From assembly GCF_048060095.1 (NCBI RefSeq), contig NZ_JBLUOA010000012.1:1-22476 (forward strand): a stretch of 22,476 bases of DNA, written 5' to 3'. Made by a program: the position numbers and the translations under genes. The stretch is from JBLUOA01 sp048060095 (GTDB taxonomy: Bacteria; Pseudomonadota; Alphaproteobacteria; Rhodobacterales; Rhodobacteraceae). The notes under the pieces are model-generated. The model was given only the letters and a program-made list of their open reading frames with translations, was not told where the DNA came from and made no database searches. Below are positions 1-7,167 of the stretch, in pieces; the first letter of the stretch is position 1; each line of letters starts with the position of its first letter.

Positions 1-75
1 CGCAATAACATCCTCAACAGCATCCTGCCACTCGCGCGACTCAATCGGATCAATGTCTTGGGTGGCGTCGGTCAT
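1..75 (-). CDS. aceE: Pyruvate dehydrogenase E1 component, homodimeric type (5' end only)
   Basis: Only the first 25 codons are visible; the gene runs off the left edge. The N-terminus contains DIDPIESREWQDAVEDVI, which I recognise as the AceE start (E. coli AceE has a closely similar DVDPIETRDW segment followed by an I-E-x-V-I stretch). AceE is the thiamine-diphosphate E1 enzyme that decarboxylates pyruvate and acetylates the lipoyl domains of E2. The ATG at 73-75 is preceded by a strong ribosome binding site, AGGAGGAG on the minus strand, about 7 bases upstream. No catalytic residues are in the visible part, so the call rests on the N-terminal signature alone. Confidence 0.8.
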   Translation of the reverse strand, partial: MTDATQDIDPIESREWQDAVEDVIA

Positions 76-115
76 GGCGGGCTCCTCCTGGTTTACGTAG
101 CGTTGTGAACGTTTA

Positions 116-129
116 GTTTAATATTAAAC
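116..129. promoter_or_regulatory. Perfect 14-bp palindrome upstream of aceE, candidate operator
   Basis: GTTTAATATTAAAC is its own reverse complement. It lies about 40 bases upstream of the aceE start codon in an AT-rich patch, next to a second GTTTA copy at 111-115. Position and symmetry suit a repressor site over the aceE promoter. I cannot name the regulator. The rest of 76-294 shows no gene. Confidence 0.4.
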
Positions 130-294
130 CATCTGGTAGGTCGGATTCGTCATAGCTGCATTGCATACTACGCAGCCCCTAGTTTGCAGGCAACCAATCA
201 GCAGACATCGGAAGCCGGAGCAGACAGCATCGGGTCAGCGTTGAGGGTTATCAAGTCGATTGTGGTGCCGTCTGATCGTGCACCTACAATATGT

Positions 295-320
295 GCCGAA
301 GCCCCGAACGGGGCCTCGGC
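295..320. terminator. GC-rich hairpin downstream of the purine permease gene
   Basis: Arms GCCGAAGCCCC (295-305) and GGGGCCTCGGC (310-320) form an 11-bp stem with one wobble pair and a 4-base loop, 9 bases beyond the permease stop codon. The T-rich side (GTTTTGTTT, 323-331) follows the hairpin on the plus strand, whereas the permease is transcribed on the minus strand, where no T-run follows. It may still stop or protect the permease mRNA end, but it is not a canonical intrinsic terminator in that direction. Confidence 0.45.
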
Positions 321-329
321 GGGTTTTGT

Positions 330-1766
330 TTAGTCGTGGGGCAATCTGCCCTCACCATGCCCGGCCATTCCGCCGGACACCTCTTCAACCGATTCGGCGG
401 TAAGCTCCTCTGGCAGCACGAGGTTCAGCACGATGGCGATCAGCGCCGCAGGCAACAGACCCGAGGTCAGAAGGATGCGAGCGGTATCCGGCATGTGTTG
501 CAATGCACCCGGTTCCAGTTGCAGACCCAGACCAATCGACAGGGCGATTGCGAAGATCACCATGTTGCGCCGGTTCCAGTCGACGTCGGACAGCATCGAG
601 ATACCCGCCGCGACAACCATACCGAACATGACGATCACGCCGCCGCCCAGCACCTCAATCGGGACGGTGCGGATCACACTGCCGACTTTCGGGATAAGGC
701 CGCAGACGATCAGGAAGATCGCACCGCAAGTCACGACATGGCGGGACATAACGCCCGTCATCGCGATTAGACCGACGTTCTGGCTGAACGACGTGTTCGG
801 AAAGCCACCGAAGATACCGGCGAGCGCCGATCCAAAACCATCGGCATAGGTCGCGCCTGTGATCTCGTCCTCTGTTGCTTCGCGTCCGGCACCACCTTTG
901 GTGATCCCTGAAACGTCACCGACGGTTTCAATCGCCGAGATGAACGCCATCAGGCCGAACCCGATAACCGCAGCAATCGAGAACTCAAAACCATACTTGA
1001 ACGGTTGAGGAAGCGCGAAGGCTGCCGCATTGCTCCAGCTTGCCGCGATCCCGAAATCTCCGCCGAAGCTGATCATGCCAACCAGCAGCGCGTAGATGTA
1101 GCCAGCGATCAAGCCCAGAAGAACGGCTGAGATCGAAAGCATACCCTTGGCGAAGAACTTAAGCCCGAGCGTTACGAAAATGACCAGCAACGCCGCCGAC
1201 CAGTTCAGCATGGAACCGTATTCCTCGGTTCCGATCGCTGGGACACCACCAGCCGCATATTGAATCCCAACCTTCACGAGCGCGAGCCCGATCATCGTCA
1301 CAACGAGACCCGTCACCAGTGGGGGCAAGGCAAACCTGATCTTGCCGACAAACGTACCGATAAATGCGTGGAAAATACCGCCAATGATAACGCCGCCGAA
1401 CAAAGCCGCGAGCCCATCAACGCCTTTACCCGCCACAAGCGGAATCATGATCGGCAGGAAGGCAAAGCTTGTCCCCTGAACGATCGGAAGAGCGGCACCG
1501 ACCGGCCCGATTGTGATTGTCTGAAGAAGCGTCGCGACACCAGCGAATAGCATCGACATCTGGATCAGATACAGAAGCTCTGGGAAGTCCGGGGAGCCTG
1601 AGCCAAAGCCGAACCCAGCGGCGCCGGCGACGATAATCGCAGGCGTCACGTTCGACACAAACATCGCAAGGACGTGCTGGATACCCAGCGGAATCGCCTT
1701 TGCGAGTGGTGGAGTGTAATTGGGATCTCGGAGCTGTTCCGCTGTCCCGATCGAATTGTCAGCCAT
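330..1766 (-). CDS. NCS2 family purine (urate/xanthine) permease
   Basis: This 478-residue protein is hydrophobic throughout and fits the 14-segment NCS2 (nucleobase-ascorbate transporter) fold. The family signature is intact at 329-338 (QNVGLIAMTG); Gln in its first position is typical of xanthine and urate carriers, whereas uracil carriers have Glu. Other substrate-site positions are also present: E280 in AIETVGD and D309 in YADGFGS, which align with functionally important residues of E. coli XanQ. The early segment GIQHVLAMF (28-36) is also characteristic. It lies 52 bases downstream of allA in the urate operon, so it most likely imports urate or xanthine by proton symport. The start ATG has GGGAGG upstream. 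Exact substrate preference is inferred from context. Confidence 0.9.
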   Translation of the reverse strand: MADNSIGTAEQLRDPNYTPPLAKAIPLGIQHVLAMFVSNVTPAIIVAGAAGFGFGSGSPDFPELLYLIQMSMLFAGVATLLQTITIGPVGAALPIVQGTSFAFLPIMIPLVAGKGVDGLAALFGGVIIGGIFHAFIGTFVGKIRFALPPLVTGLVVTMIGLALVKVGIQYAAGGVPAIGTEEYGSMLNWSAALLVIFVTLGLKFFAKGMLSISAVLLGLIAGYIYALLVGMISFGGDFGIAASWSNAAAFALPQPFKYGFEFSIAAVIGFGLMAFISAIETVGDVSGITKGGAGREATEDEITGATYADGFGSALAGIFGGFPNTSFSQNVGLIAMTGVMSRHVVTCGAIFLIVCGLIPKVGSVIRTVPIEVLGGGVIVMFGMVVAAGISMLSDVDWNRRNMVIFAIALSIGLGLQLEPGALQHMPDTARILLTSGLLPAALIAIVLNLVLPEELTAESVEEVSGGMAGHGEGRLPHD

Positions 1767-1818
1767 GTGGTTTCCTCCCTTAATGACTGTCCATGTCTTA
1801 TTTCATCGCCGCTTCTTG

Positions 1819-2322
1819 CTACGTCGACTTCTCCTCACCGGCCTCGACACCAATCGGCGTCTCGAACCAGAATTCCTCAAGATTTGGGCCGTCCCCGATC
1901 CGGTCGATGACGGCGAAAAGGCCGGGCGCCTCAAGCGGGCTTAGAACCCCGTGCCAGACGTTACGGTAAAGGTTGATCCCCTGCCCCGGCTTCGTCAGAA
2001 AGGCTTGCAGATTGACCGGCGTTCCGTTGTCGTCATCCGCGACGACCACCAGAAACGAGGTCTGCAAAAGCGGGATGAACGCCTGGCTCCCGTCCGGGTG
2101 ACGTTCTACCAAATCGACCTTGCCGGGCAGCGGACGCGGCTGTGCGTTGAAAAAGCTGATCCCCGCCTTACCATCGCTGAAATCCATCTTGGCCAAATCA
2201 TGGTGGCGGCCACACATGCCCTGATTGATCCACTTCGTCGGCTCGCCCACGGCCTCCAGAACATCGCCATAAGGGGCGAAGCGGTCGGCGGTCAGGGCTG
2301 ATGTCGTAAGCGTTTCGGTCAT
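1819..2322 (-). CDS. allA: Ureidoglycolate lyase (AllA)
   Basis: AllA splits S-ureidoglycolate into glyoxylate and urea, the last step of allantoin breakdown in the cytosol. The 167-residue product matches the family in length (E. coli 160) and motifs: FAPYGDV (15-21), ERHPDGSQAFIPL (73-85) and GQGINLYRNVWHGVL (113-127), which carry conserved cupin-fold residues. I chose the ATG at 2320-2322 because it overlaps the TGA stop of the upstream fusion gene by 4 bases (ATGA), a typical coupled start, with AAGGA upstream. An in-frame upstream ATG would add 8 unconserved residues inside the preceding gene. Confidence 0.93.
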   Translation of the reverse strand: MTETLTTSALTADRFAPYGDVLEAVGEPTKWINQGMCGRHHDLAKMDFSDGKAGISFFNAQPRPLPGKVDLVERHPDGSQAFIPLLQTSFLVVVADDDNGTPVNLQAFLTKPGQGINLYRNVWHGVLSPLEAPGLFAVIDRIGDGPNLEEFWFETPIGVEAGEEKST

Positions 2323-3734
2323 GGCAGCATGTCCTTCAGCCGCCATTCGGCGATACGTTCGACCTGTCGGCAGGCCTCGGCGAATTCGGTGTCGCGGTCA
2401 TTGTCGATACGGCGTTTGAAAGCGTCGGTGATCGACGCCTTTGTGTTGTCGCGCACGGCGATGATGAACGGAAAGCCGTGCTTTGCGGTGTATTCATCGT
2501 TCAGCTTGGTGAACATCTCACGCTCTTCATCGGTGAGGGAGTCGAGCCCTGCGCCGGCTTGTTCAGACGTCGACTCAGCCGTCAGGCGCTTTGCCTGCGC
2601 CAGCTTGCCCGCGAGGTCCGGGTGCGCGGTCAGCACGCCCAACCGTTCGTCGGAACTGCCAGTGCGGAAAATGCGCGACAGTGCATTGTGAACCCCTGCC
2701 GCGCTATCATGCGCGGGGCCAAGCTCAAGATCATGCGCCCGTTCGGCTATCCACGCGGAATGTTCGAATACGCCGCCATAGGCCGATACGAAATCGTCCT
2801 TGGTCATTTCGGACGGGCGCGGCGATTGCTGTGGCGGATGCGTTTCCAGCCAGTGTTTCGCAATGTCGATCCGCCGGGCGAACCACACATCCTTATGGGC
2901 CTTCGCGTATTCCATGAATCGACGCAGCGCCATAATCCGCCCTGGACGGCCCAGCAGACGGCAGTGAATGCCGATCGACAGCATCTTTGCCTGCCCCTGA
3001 TTGCCCTCAGCATAAAGCGCGTCAAAGCTGTCTTTCAGATACGCATAGAACTGATCGCCCGAGTTGAAGCCCTGCGGCGTCGCGAAGCGCATATCGTTGG
3101 TGTCGAGCGTGTAGGGCACGACAAGCTGGTCCCGATCCCCAACGCGGACGTAGTAAGGCAGATCGTCGGCATAGCTGTCGGCGACGTAATCAAACCCGCC
3201 CTCTTCCGCGATCAACGCCACCGTGTTGTCAGAACATCGCCCGGTATACCAGCCGCGCGGGCGTTCGCCGGTGACCTCGGTATGCAGGCGGATCGCCTCC
3301 TCCATATCGGCCTGCTCGTCCGCCTTAGCGGTGTCTTTGTATTCAATCCATTTCAGGCCGTGGCTGGCGATTTCCCAGTCCGCAGCCTGCATCGCGCGCA
3401 CCTGTTCGGGGCTGCGGGCAAGTGCGGTGGCAACGCCATAAACGGTCGCCGGGATCTCCATCTCGGTGAACAAGCGGTGCAAACGCCAGAACCCTGCCCG
3501 CGCGCCGTATTCGTATATGGATTCCATGTTCCAGTGCCGCTGACCGGGCCACGCGGCGGCGCCGACGATCTCCGACAGGAACGCTTCGGACGCCGCATCG
3601 CCATGCAGAACGCAGTTCTCGCCGCCCTCTTCATAGTTGATGACAAACTGAAGCGCGATCTTCGCCCCTCCGGGCCACTTTGGGTCCGGGGGCGTTGCAC
3701 CGTAGCCTCTCATATCTCGAACGTAGCGGGTCAA
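2319..3734 (-). CDS. puuE: Fused allantoinase (PuuE type) and OHCU decarboxylase (UraD)
   Basis: Two enzymes of consecutive steps are fused in 471 residues. Residues about 1-300 are the polysaccharide-deacetylase-like allantoinase PuuE: RDMRGYGATPPDPKWP near the start, FVINYEEGGEN, SHGLKW (about 124-129) and GIHCRLLGRPGR (about 255-266). Residues about 307-471 are UraD, which decarboxylates OHCU to S-allantoin: FEHSAWIAE (His about 325), SEQAGAGL (Glu about 391) and KHGFPFIIAVR (about 418-428). A Pro/Gln-rich linker joins them. I chose a TTG start at 3732-3734 because AAAAGGAGA lies 7 bases upstream and the N-terminus then matches PuuE proteins; the ATG at 3752 or the TTG at 3767 would add 6 or 11 residues. 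It heads the fusion-allA-permease operon. Confidence 0.93.
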   Translation of the reverse strand: MTRYVRDMRGYGATPPDPKWPGGAKIALQFVINYEEGGENCVLHGDAASEAFLSEIVGAAAWPGQRHWNMESIYEYGARAGFWRLHRLFTEMEIPATVYGVATALARSPEQVRAMQAADWEIASHGLKWIEYKDTAKADEQADMEEAIRLHTEVTGERPRGWYTGRCSDNTVALIAEEGGFDYVADSYADDLPYYVRVGDRDQLVVPYTLDTNDMRFATPQGFNSGDQFYAYLKDSFDALYAEGNQGQAKMLSIGIHCRLLGRPGRIMALRRFMEYAKAHKDVWFARRIDIAKHWLETHPPQQSPRPSEMTKDDFVSAYGGVFEHSAWIAERAHDLELGPAHDSAAGVHNALSRIFRTGSSDERLGVLTAHPDLAGKLAQAKRLTAESTSEQAGAGLDSLTDEEREMFTKLNDEYTAKHGFPFIIAVRDNTKASITDAFKRRIDNDRDTEFAEACRQVERIAEWRLKDMLP

Positions 3735-3781
3735 AAGCGGTCTCCTTTTCATTTGGTTGTAGAGCAATCAAATAAAGATTA

Positions 3782-3802
3782 CTTTCATTATTTTTCTGAA
3801 AG
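3782..3802. promoter_or_regulatory. Inverted repeat in the uraH / puuE-uraD divergent promoter region
   Basis: CTTTCA-N9-TGAAAG sits in an AT-rich block midway between the divergent starts of the fusion gene and uraH. Spacing and symmetry resemble LysR-type regulator sites, and a LysR gene is adjacent. Binding by that regulator is inference. Confidence 0.4.
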
Positions 3803-3882
3803 AGCTATCAGCAAGATCACTATGACGCTGCGCCCGCGTTTCCTGCATTATGCGGAAGAACCCAAATAGAAGGGAAAATTCC

Positions 3883-4239
3883 ATGTCCGGCTATCTGACC
3901 ACACACGTTCTTGACACGGCGACGGGCCTGCCCGCGAAGGGTATGAAAATCGCGCTATATAAAGTGTCGGGCAATTCCCACACCAAGTTGGTTGAGGTTG
4001 AAACCAACGACGATGGCCGGACCGATGCGCATATTCTTCCGGCTGAGAAGTTCAAAACCGGGCAATACGAACTGGTATTCTTTGCCGGGGATTATCTGCG
4101 CGCATCGGGGCAGGTGTCCGAAGACATCCTGTTCCTTGACCAAATCCCGCTGCGGTTCGGCATGTCGGACCCGGACGCGCATTACCACGTGCCACTGCTG
4201 CTATCGCCGTTCGGGTATTCGACCTACCGGGGCAGCTAA
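3883..4239 (+). CDS. uraH: 5-hydroxyisourate hydrolase (transthyretin-like)
   Basis: HIUase hydrolyses 5-hydroxyisourate, the product of urate oxidation, to OHCU. The 118-residue product has the full family pattern: TTHVLDTATGLPA at the N-terminus with His8, Arg46 in DDGRTDAH, His102 in HYHVPLLLSPFGYSTY, and the C-terminal YRGS tetrapeptide that distinguishes HIUases from true transthyretins. I chose the ATG at 3883, preceded by AGAAGGGA; an upstream in-frame ATG at 3850 adds 11 unconserved residues. The gene is divergent from the puuE-uraD fusion, and its stop overlaps the convergent lysR stop by 2 bases. Confidence 0.95.
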   Translation: MSGYLTTHVLDTATGLPAKGMKIALYKVSGNSHTKLVEVETNDDGRTDAHILPAEKFKTGQYELVFFAGDYLRASGQVSEDILFLDQIPLRFGMSDPDAHYHVPLLLSPFGYSTYRGS

Positions 4240-5156
4240 AGCCCGCGCATGGTGTTCGACAGGGTTTCGTTGATCCTGTCGGCCATGAAATCAATGAACA
4301 GCCGCGTCTTGGGGTCTTGTCGCCTGCGATGGGTGTAAAGGCACGCCATCTGGATCGGGATCGGCGGAGTGTCTTCCAGCACCGGCACCAGCGCGCCGGA
4401 TTTCAAATGCTCGGCAATTTCAAAGACCGGTTTCAGAATGATCCCGTGTCCGTCCAGCGCCCAGCCGGTCAGCACGTCACCATCGTCGGATTCGAACGGC
4501 CCGCTGACGGTAAACCGCTGTACCCCGTCCTCAGTCTGCAGCGGCCACTGAAATTCAGGCGCGCCGGGGTAGCGCAGGTTCAGACAGTCATGCGCTTTGC
4601 CCGCAAGATCGGCGCCGGAGCTTGGATGGCCCCGTTCGGAAAGATAGCGCGGCGCGGCGCATAACACCCGCTGACAATCCGCGATTTTCCTGATCCGCAG
4701 GTTTGAATCCTCTGGCACGCCAAGGAAGAACGAAACATCAAGCCCCTCCGCCGTCATGTCGAGCTTGCGGTCAGACAGGCGCATTCGCACGTCGATCTTT
4801 GGGTATTGCTCCTTGAAAAACGGCACCCCCGGCGCGATCAGGCGCCGCCCCACCCCCAAGGGGGCCGCAACGTAAAGCGATCCGCGCGGAGTTTGGGTGA
4901 CGTTGTTAACCTCTGCCTCTGCTTCCTCAATCGCTTCGAGGATGCGGCAGGCACCGACGTAGAATATCCGCCCCTGCTCTGTTGCGTTCAACATTCGTGT
5001 GGTGCGCTGGAACAGGCGAACGCTAAGGTATTCTTCCAACTGGGAAATTCGCGATGAGGCAACCGCAGGTGATATCCGTTGATCGCGGGCCGCCGCGGAC
5101 ATATTGCCAAGTTCATAGACCCTTACGAACGTCTTGATGTTGTCGAGATAGGACAT
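4236..5156 (-). CDS. LysR-type transcriptional regulator of the urate cluster
   Basis: The 306-residue protein has the standard LysR layout: an N-terminal winged helix-turn-helix (helix-turn-helix about 18-40, GNMSAAARDQRISPAVASSR) and a periplasmic-binding-like effector domain from about residue 92 (RGSLYVAAPLGVGRRL). It lies between uraH and puuD and is transcribed divergently from puuD across a 104-base gap, the usual geometry for a LysR activator and its target. The effector is plausibly urate or a breakdown product, but that is inferred from location only. The 3' end overlaps convergent uraH. No strong ribosome binding site is visible before the ATG at 5154-5156. Confidence 0.9.
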   Translation of the reverse strand: MSYLDNIKTFVRVYELGNMSAAARDQRISPAVASSRISQLEEYLSVRLFQRTTRMLNATEQGRIFYVGACRILEAIEEAEAEVNNVTQTPRGSLYVAAPLGVGRRLIAPGVPFFKEQYPKIDVRMRLSDRKLDMTAEGLDVSFFLGVPEDSNLRIRKIADCQRVLCAAPRYLSERGHPSSGADLAGKAHDCLNLRYPGAPEFQWPLQTEDGVQRFTVSGPFESDDGDVLTGWALDGHGIILKPVFEIAEHLKSGALVPVLEDTPPIPIQMACLYTHRRRQDPKTRLFIDFMADRINETLSNTMRGL

Positions 5157-5186
5157 TGGCGATTGTTCGTCTTTTTTTGAAGCTGC

Positions 5187-5202
5187 TAGAATTAATTGTC
5201 TA
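5187..5202. promoter_or_regulatory. Inverted repeat between lysR and puuD, candidate LysR site
   Basis: TAGA-N8-TCTA with an AATTAATT core lies in the divergent lysR/puuD promoter region. A second short inverted repeat, AGCGC-TT-GCGCT, follows at 5216-5227. Either could serve regulator binding; neither is proven. Confidence 0.35.
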
Positions 5203-5260
5203 ATACAGAAAATTGAGCGCTTGCGCTACCGTTCCTACAAGAGATTCACAGGAGACCGAT

Positions 5261-6517
5261 ATGTTCGAACTGGCTATTATCTGGGACTGGCTGGGGTTTG
5301 CGGTCAGATGGCTGCACGTCATCACGGCGATCGCATGGATCGGCTCGTCCTTCTATTTCGTTGCGCTGGACCTTGGGCTGCGCAAGGTGCCGCACCTTCC
5401 GGTCGGCGCGCATGGCGAGGAATGGCAAGTGCATGGCGGCGGGTTCTACCACATCCAGAAATATCTGGTCGCGCCGGAAAACATGCCAGATCACCTTGTT
5501 TGGTTCAAATGGGAAAGCTACGCGACATGGCTGTCCGGTGCCGCGCTTCTGATGATCGTCTACTGGGTCGGGGGGGAGCTTTACCTGATCGACCAGTCCA
5601 AGGCGGACCTGGCGTTGTGGCAGGGTATCCTGATCTCTGCTGGCTCCCTCACCATTGGCTGGCTGGTCTATGATTTCCTGTGCAAATCGGGGCTTGGCGA
5701 AAAGCCGACCTTCCTGATGGTGCTGCTGTTCGTGCTGCTGGTGGCGATGGCCTATGGCTATAACCAGATCTTCACCGGGCGCGCGGCACTGCTGCATCTG
5801 GGTGCGTTTACCGCGACGATCATGACCGCGAACGTGTTTTTCATCATCATGCCGAACCAGCGGATCGTGGTGAAAGACCTTCAGGAAGGGCGCACGCCCG
5901 ACCCTAAATATGGCAAGATCGCCAAGCTGCGGTCGACGCACAACAACTACCTGACGCTGCCGGTGTTGTTTCTGATGCTGTCGAACCACTATCCGCTGGC
6001 CTTCGCGACTGAATACAACTGGCTGATCGCGGCGCTGGTGTTCCTGATGGGGGTGACGATCCGGCATTACTTCAACTCACTACACGCGCGCAGCGGCAAT
6101 CCGACATGGACCTGGGCCGTCACAGTGATCCTGTTCATCTGCGTCATGTGGCTGTCGACCGCCCCGATTTTCAACACGCTGGAGGAGGCCGACGCCCGCC
6201 CGATGACCGAGACCGAGCAGCATTTTGCGAGCGCTGAGGGCTACACGGATGTTGAGAATATCGTGCTGGGCCGCTGTTCGATGTGTCATTCGCGAGAGCC
6301 TTTCTATGAAGGCATTCACCGCGCACCCAAGGGTCTGATGCTTGAAACGACAGGCGATATTACCCGCGCCGCGCGGCAGGTCTATCTGCAAGCCGGGGTG
6401 TCGCATGCGATGCCCCCGGCAAACGTGACGTTTATGGAGGAAGCAGAGCGTGTGAAGATCGCGAACTGGTATCGCGCGGCGGCGGAGGATGCGCCGCTTC
6501 AACTGGCGACGAACTGA
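5261..6517 (+). CDS. puuD: Membrane urate oxidase (urate hydroxylase) PuuD with cytochrome c domain
   Basis: PuuD oxidises urate to 5-hydroxyisourate and passes electrons to the respiratory chain through a fused cytochrome c rather than making hydrogen peroxide. Residues about 1-300 form the multi-span membrane domain, including WLHVITAIAWIGSSFYFVAL (17-36), the HGGGFYHIQKY segment (58-68) and THNNYLTLPVLFLMLSNHYP (226-245). The C-terminal part is a c-type haem domain with CSMCH at 339-343 and a likely axial Met384 in SHAMPPANVT. I chose the ATG at 5261 with AGGAG 6 bases upstream, giving 418 residues; an ORF extension to 5213 is unlikely. It supplies the first step for UraH, UraD and PuuE nearby. 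Confidence 0.95.
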   Translation: MFELAIIWDWLGFAVRWLHVITAIAWIGSSFYFVALDLGLRKVPHLPVGAHGEEWQVHGGGFYHIQKYLVAPENMPDHLVWFKWESYATWLSGAALLMIVYWVGGELYLIDQSKADLALWQGILISAGSLTIGWLVYDFLCKSGLGEKPTFLMVLLFVLLVAMAYGYNQIFTGRAALLHLGAFTATIMTANVFFIIMPNQRIVVKDLQEGRTPDPKYGKIAKLRSTHNNYLTLPVLFLMLSNHYPLAFATEYNWLIAALVFLMGVTIRHYFNSLHARSGNPTWTWAVTVILFICVMWLSTAPIFNTLEEADARPMTETEQHFASAEGYTDVENIVLGRCSMCHSREPFYEGIHRAPKGLMLETTGDITRAARQVYLQAGVSHAMPPANVTFMEEAERVKIANWYRAAAEDAPLQLATN

Positions 6518-6542
6518 ACAACACGCACACCTAACATCGCGA

Positions 6543-6571
6543 AAAGCCCCGCTGCGAACCAGCGGGGCTTT
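6543..6571. terminator. Bidirectional intrinsic terminator between puuD and rplQ
   Basis: A perfect 12-bp stem (AAAGCCCCGCTG, 5-base loop, CAGCGGGGCTTT) lies between convergent puuD and rplQ. On the plus strand it ends in TTT followed by CTAATTCTT, and on the minus strand in TTTTCGCG, so it can stop both transcripts and closes the alpha operon. Confidence 0.88.
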
Positions 6572-6597
6572 CTAATTCTTCCAGTCTTTATAAAGAC

Positions 6598-7023
6598 TTA
6601 TTCGGCGTCGAGCGCGGCTTCCTCTTCGGCCTCACGGGCTTTGTCGCCAGCGCCTTTGGCGGAAACGTCGCGGTCGACGAATTCGATGATCGCCATCGGG
6701 GCCATGTCGCCGTAACGGAAACCGGCCTTCAGAACGCGGACGTAACCACCGTTGCGTTCTTTGTAGCGCGGGCCGAGAACGTCGAACAGTTTTGCAACGT
6801 ATTCGTCCTGTTTCAGACGGCTTGCAGCCTGACGGCGGGCGTGAAGATCGCCGCGTTTTCCAAGGGTTACGAGCTTTTCAATGACGCGCTTCAGCTCTTT
6901 GGCTTTCGGCAGGGTCGTCTTGATCTGTTCGTGTTCAATAAGCGAGCCGGCCATGTTCGCGAACAGCGCTTTGCGGTGTTCGTGAGTGCGATTCAGGCGA
7001 CGGTAGCCTCTTGCATGACGCAT
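6598..7023 (-). CDS. rplQ: 50S ribosomal protein L17
   Basis: L17 binds 23S rRNA in the large subunit. The 141-residue product starts MRHARGYRRLNRTHEHRKAL and contains the family segments SLIEHEQIKTTLPKAKELK and GGYVRVLKAGFRYGDMAPMA. It has an acidic, Ala/Glu-rich C-terminal tail (about 126-141) not present in the shorter E. coli protein (127 residues). It is the last gene of the alpha operon, 144 bases downstream of rpoA, with AAGGAG before the ATG, and is followed by the terminator near 6557. Confidence 0.98.
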   Translation of the reverse strand: MRHARGYRRLNRTHEHRKALFANMAGSLIEHEQIKTTLPKAKELKRVIEKLVTLGKRGDLHARRQAASRLKQDEYVAKLFDVLGPRYKERNGGYVRVLKAGFRYGDMAPMAIIEFVDRDVSAKGAGDKAREAEEEAALDAE

Positions 7024-7111
7024 TTTCTTTCTCCTTCAGCTTTTATGCTTTGTCCGGGAACCGATGCGTGTCAGTCCCTCTCCTTGGGGCGGGATTGCCC
7101 GTATGATCGTG

Positions 7112-7150
7112 ATGCACAGCGCGTACACAATGTGTGCATACGCTGTGCAT
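7112..7150. repeat. 39-base imperfect palindrome in the rpoA-rplQ gap
   Basis: Arms ATGCACAGCG (7112-7121) and CGCTGTGCAT (7141-7150) are perfect complements. The interior pairs further (CACA with TGTG plus two more pairs) around a 3-base loop. On RNA this is one long hairpin; on DNA it is a set of four ATGCACA-like half sites. It is not followed by a T-run, so I do not call it a terminator. Confidence 0.6.
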
Positions 7151-7167
7151 ACAGTTTCGATTTCAGA

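Noticed and set aside
2478..3869. A 463-codon open frame on the plus strand opposite the puuE-uraD fusion
   Set aside because: It mirrors the GC-rich third positions of a clearly recognised gene on the other strand, has no recognisable domain, and is Arg/Ala-rich as such shadows are.
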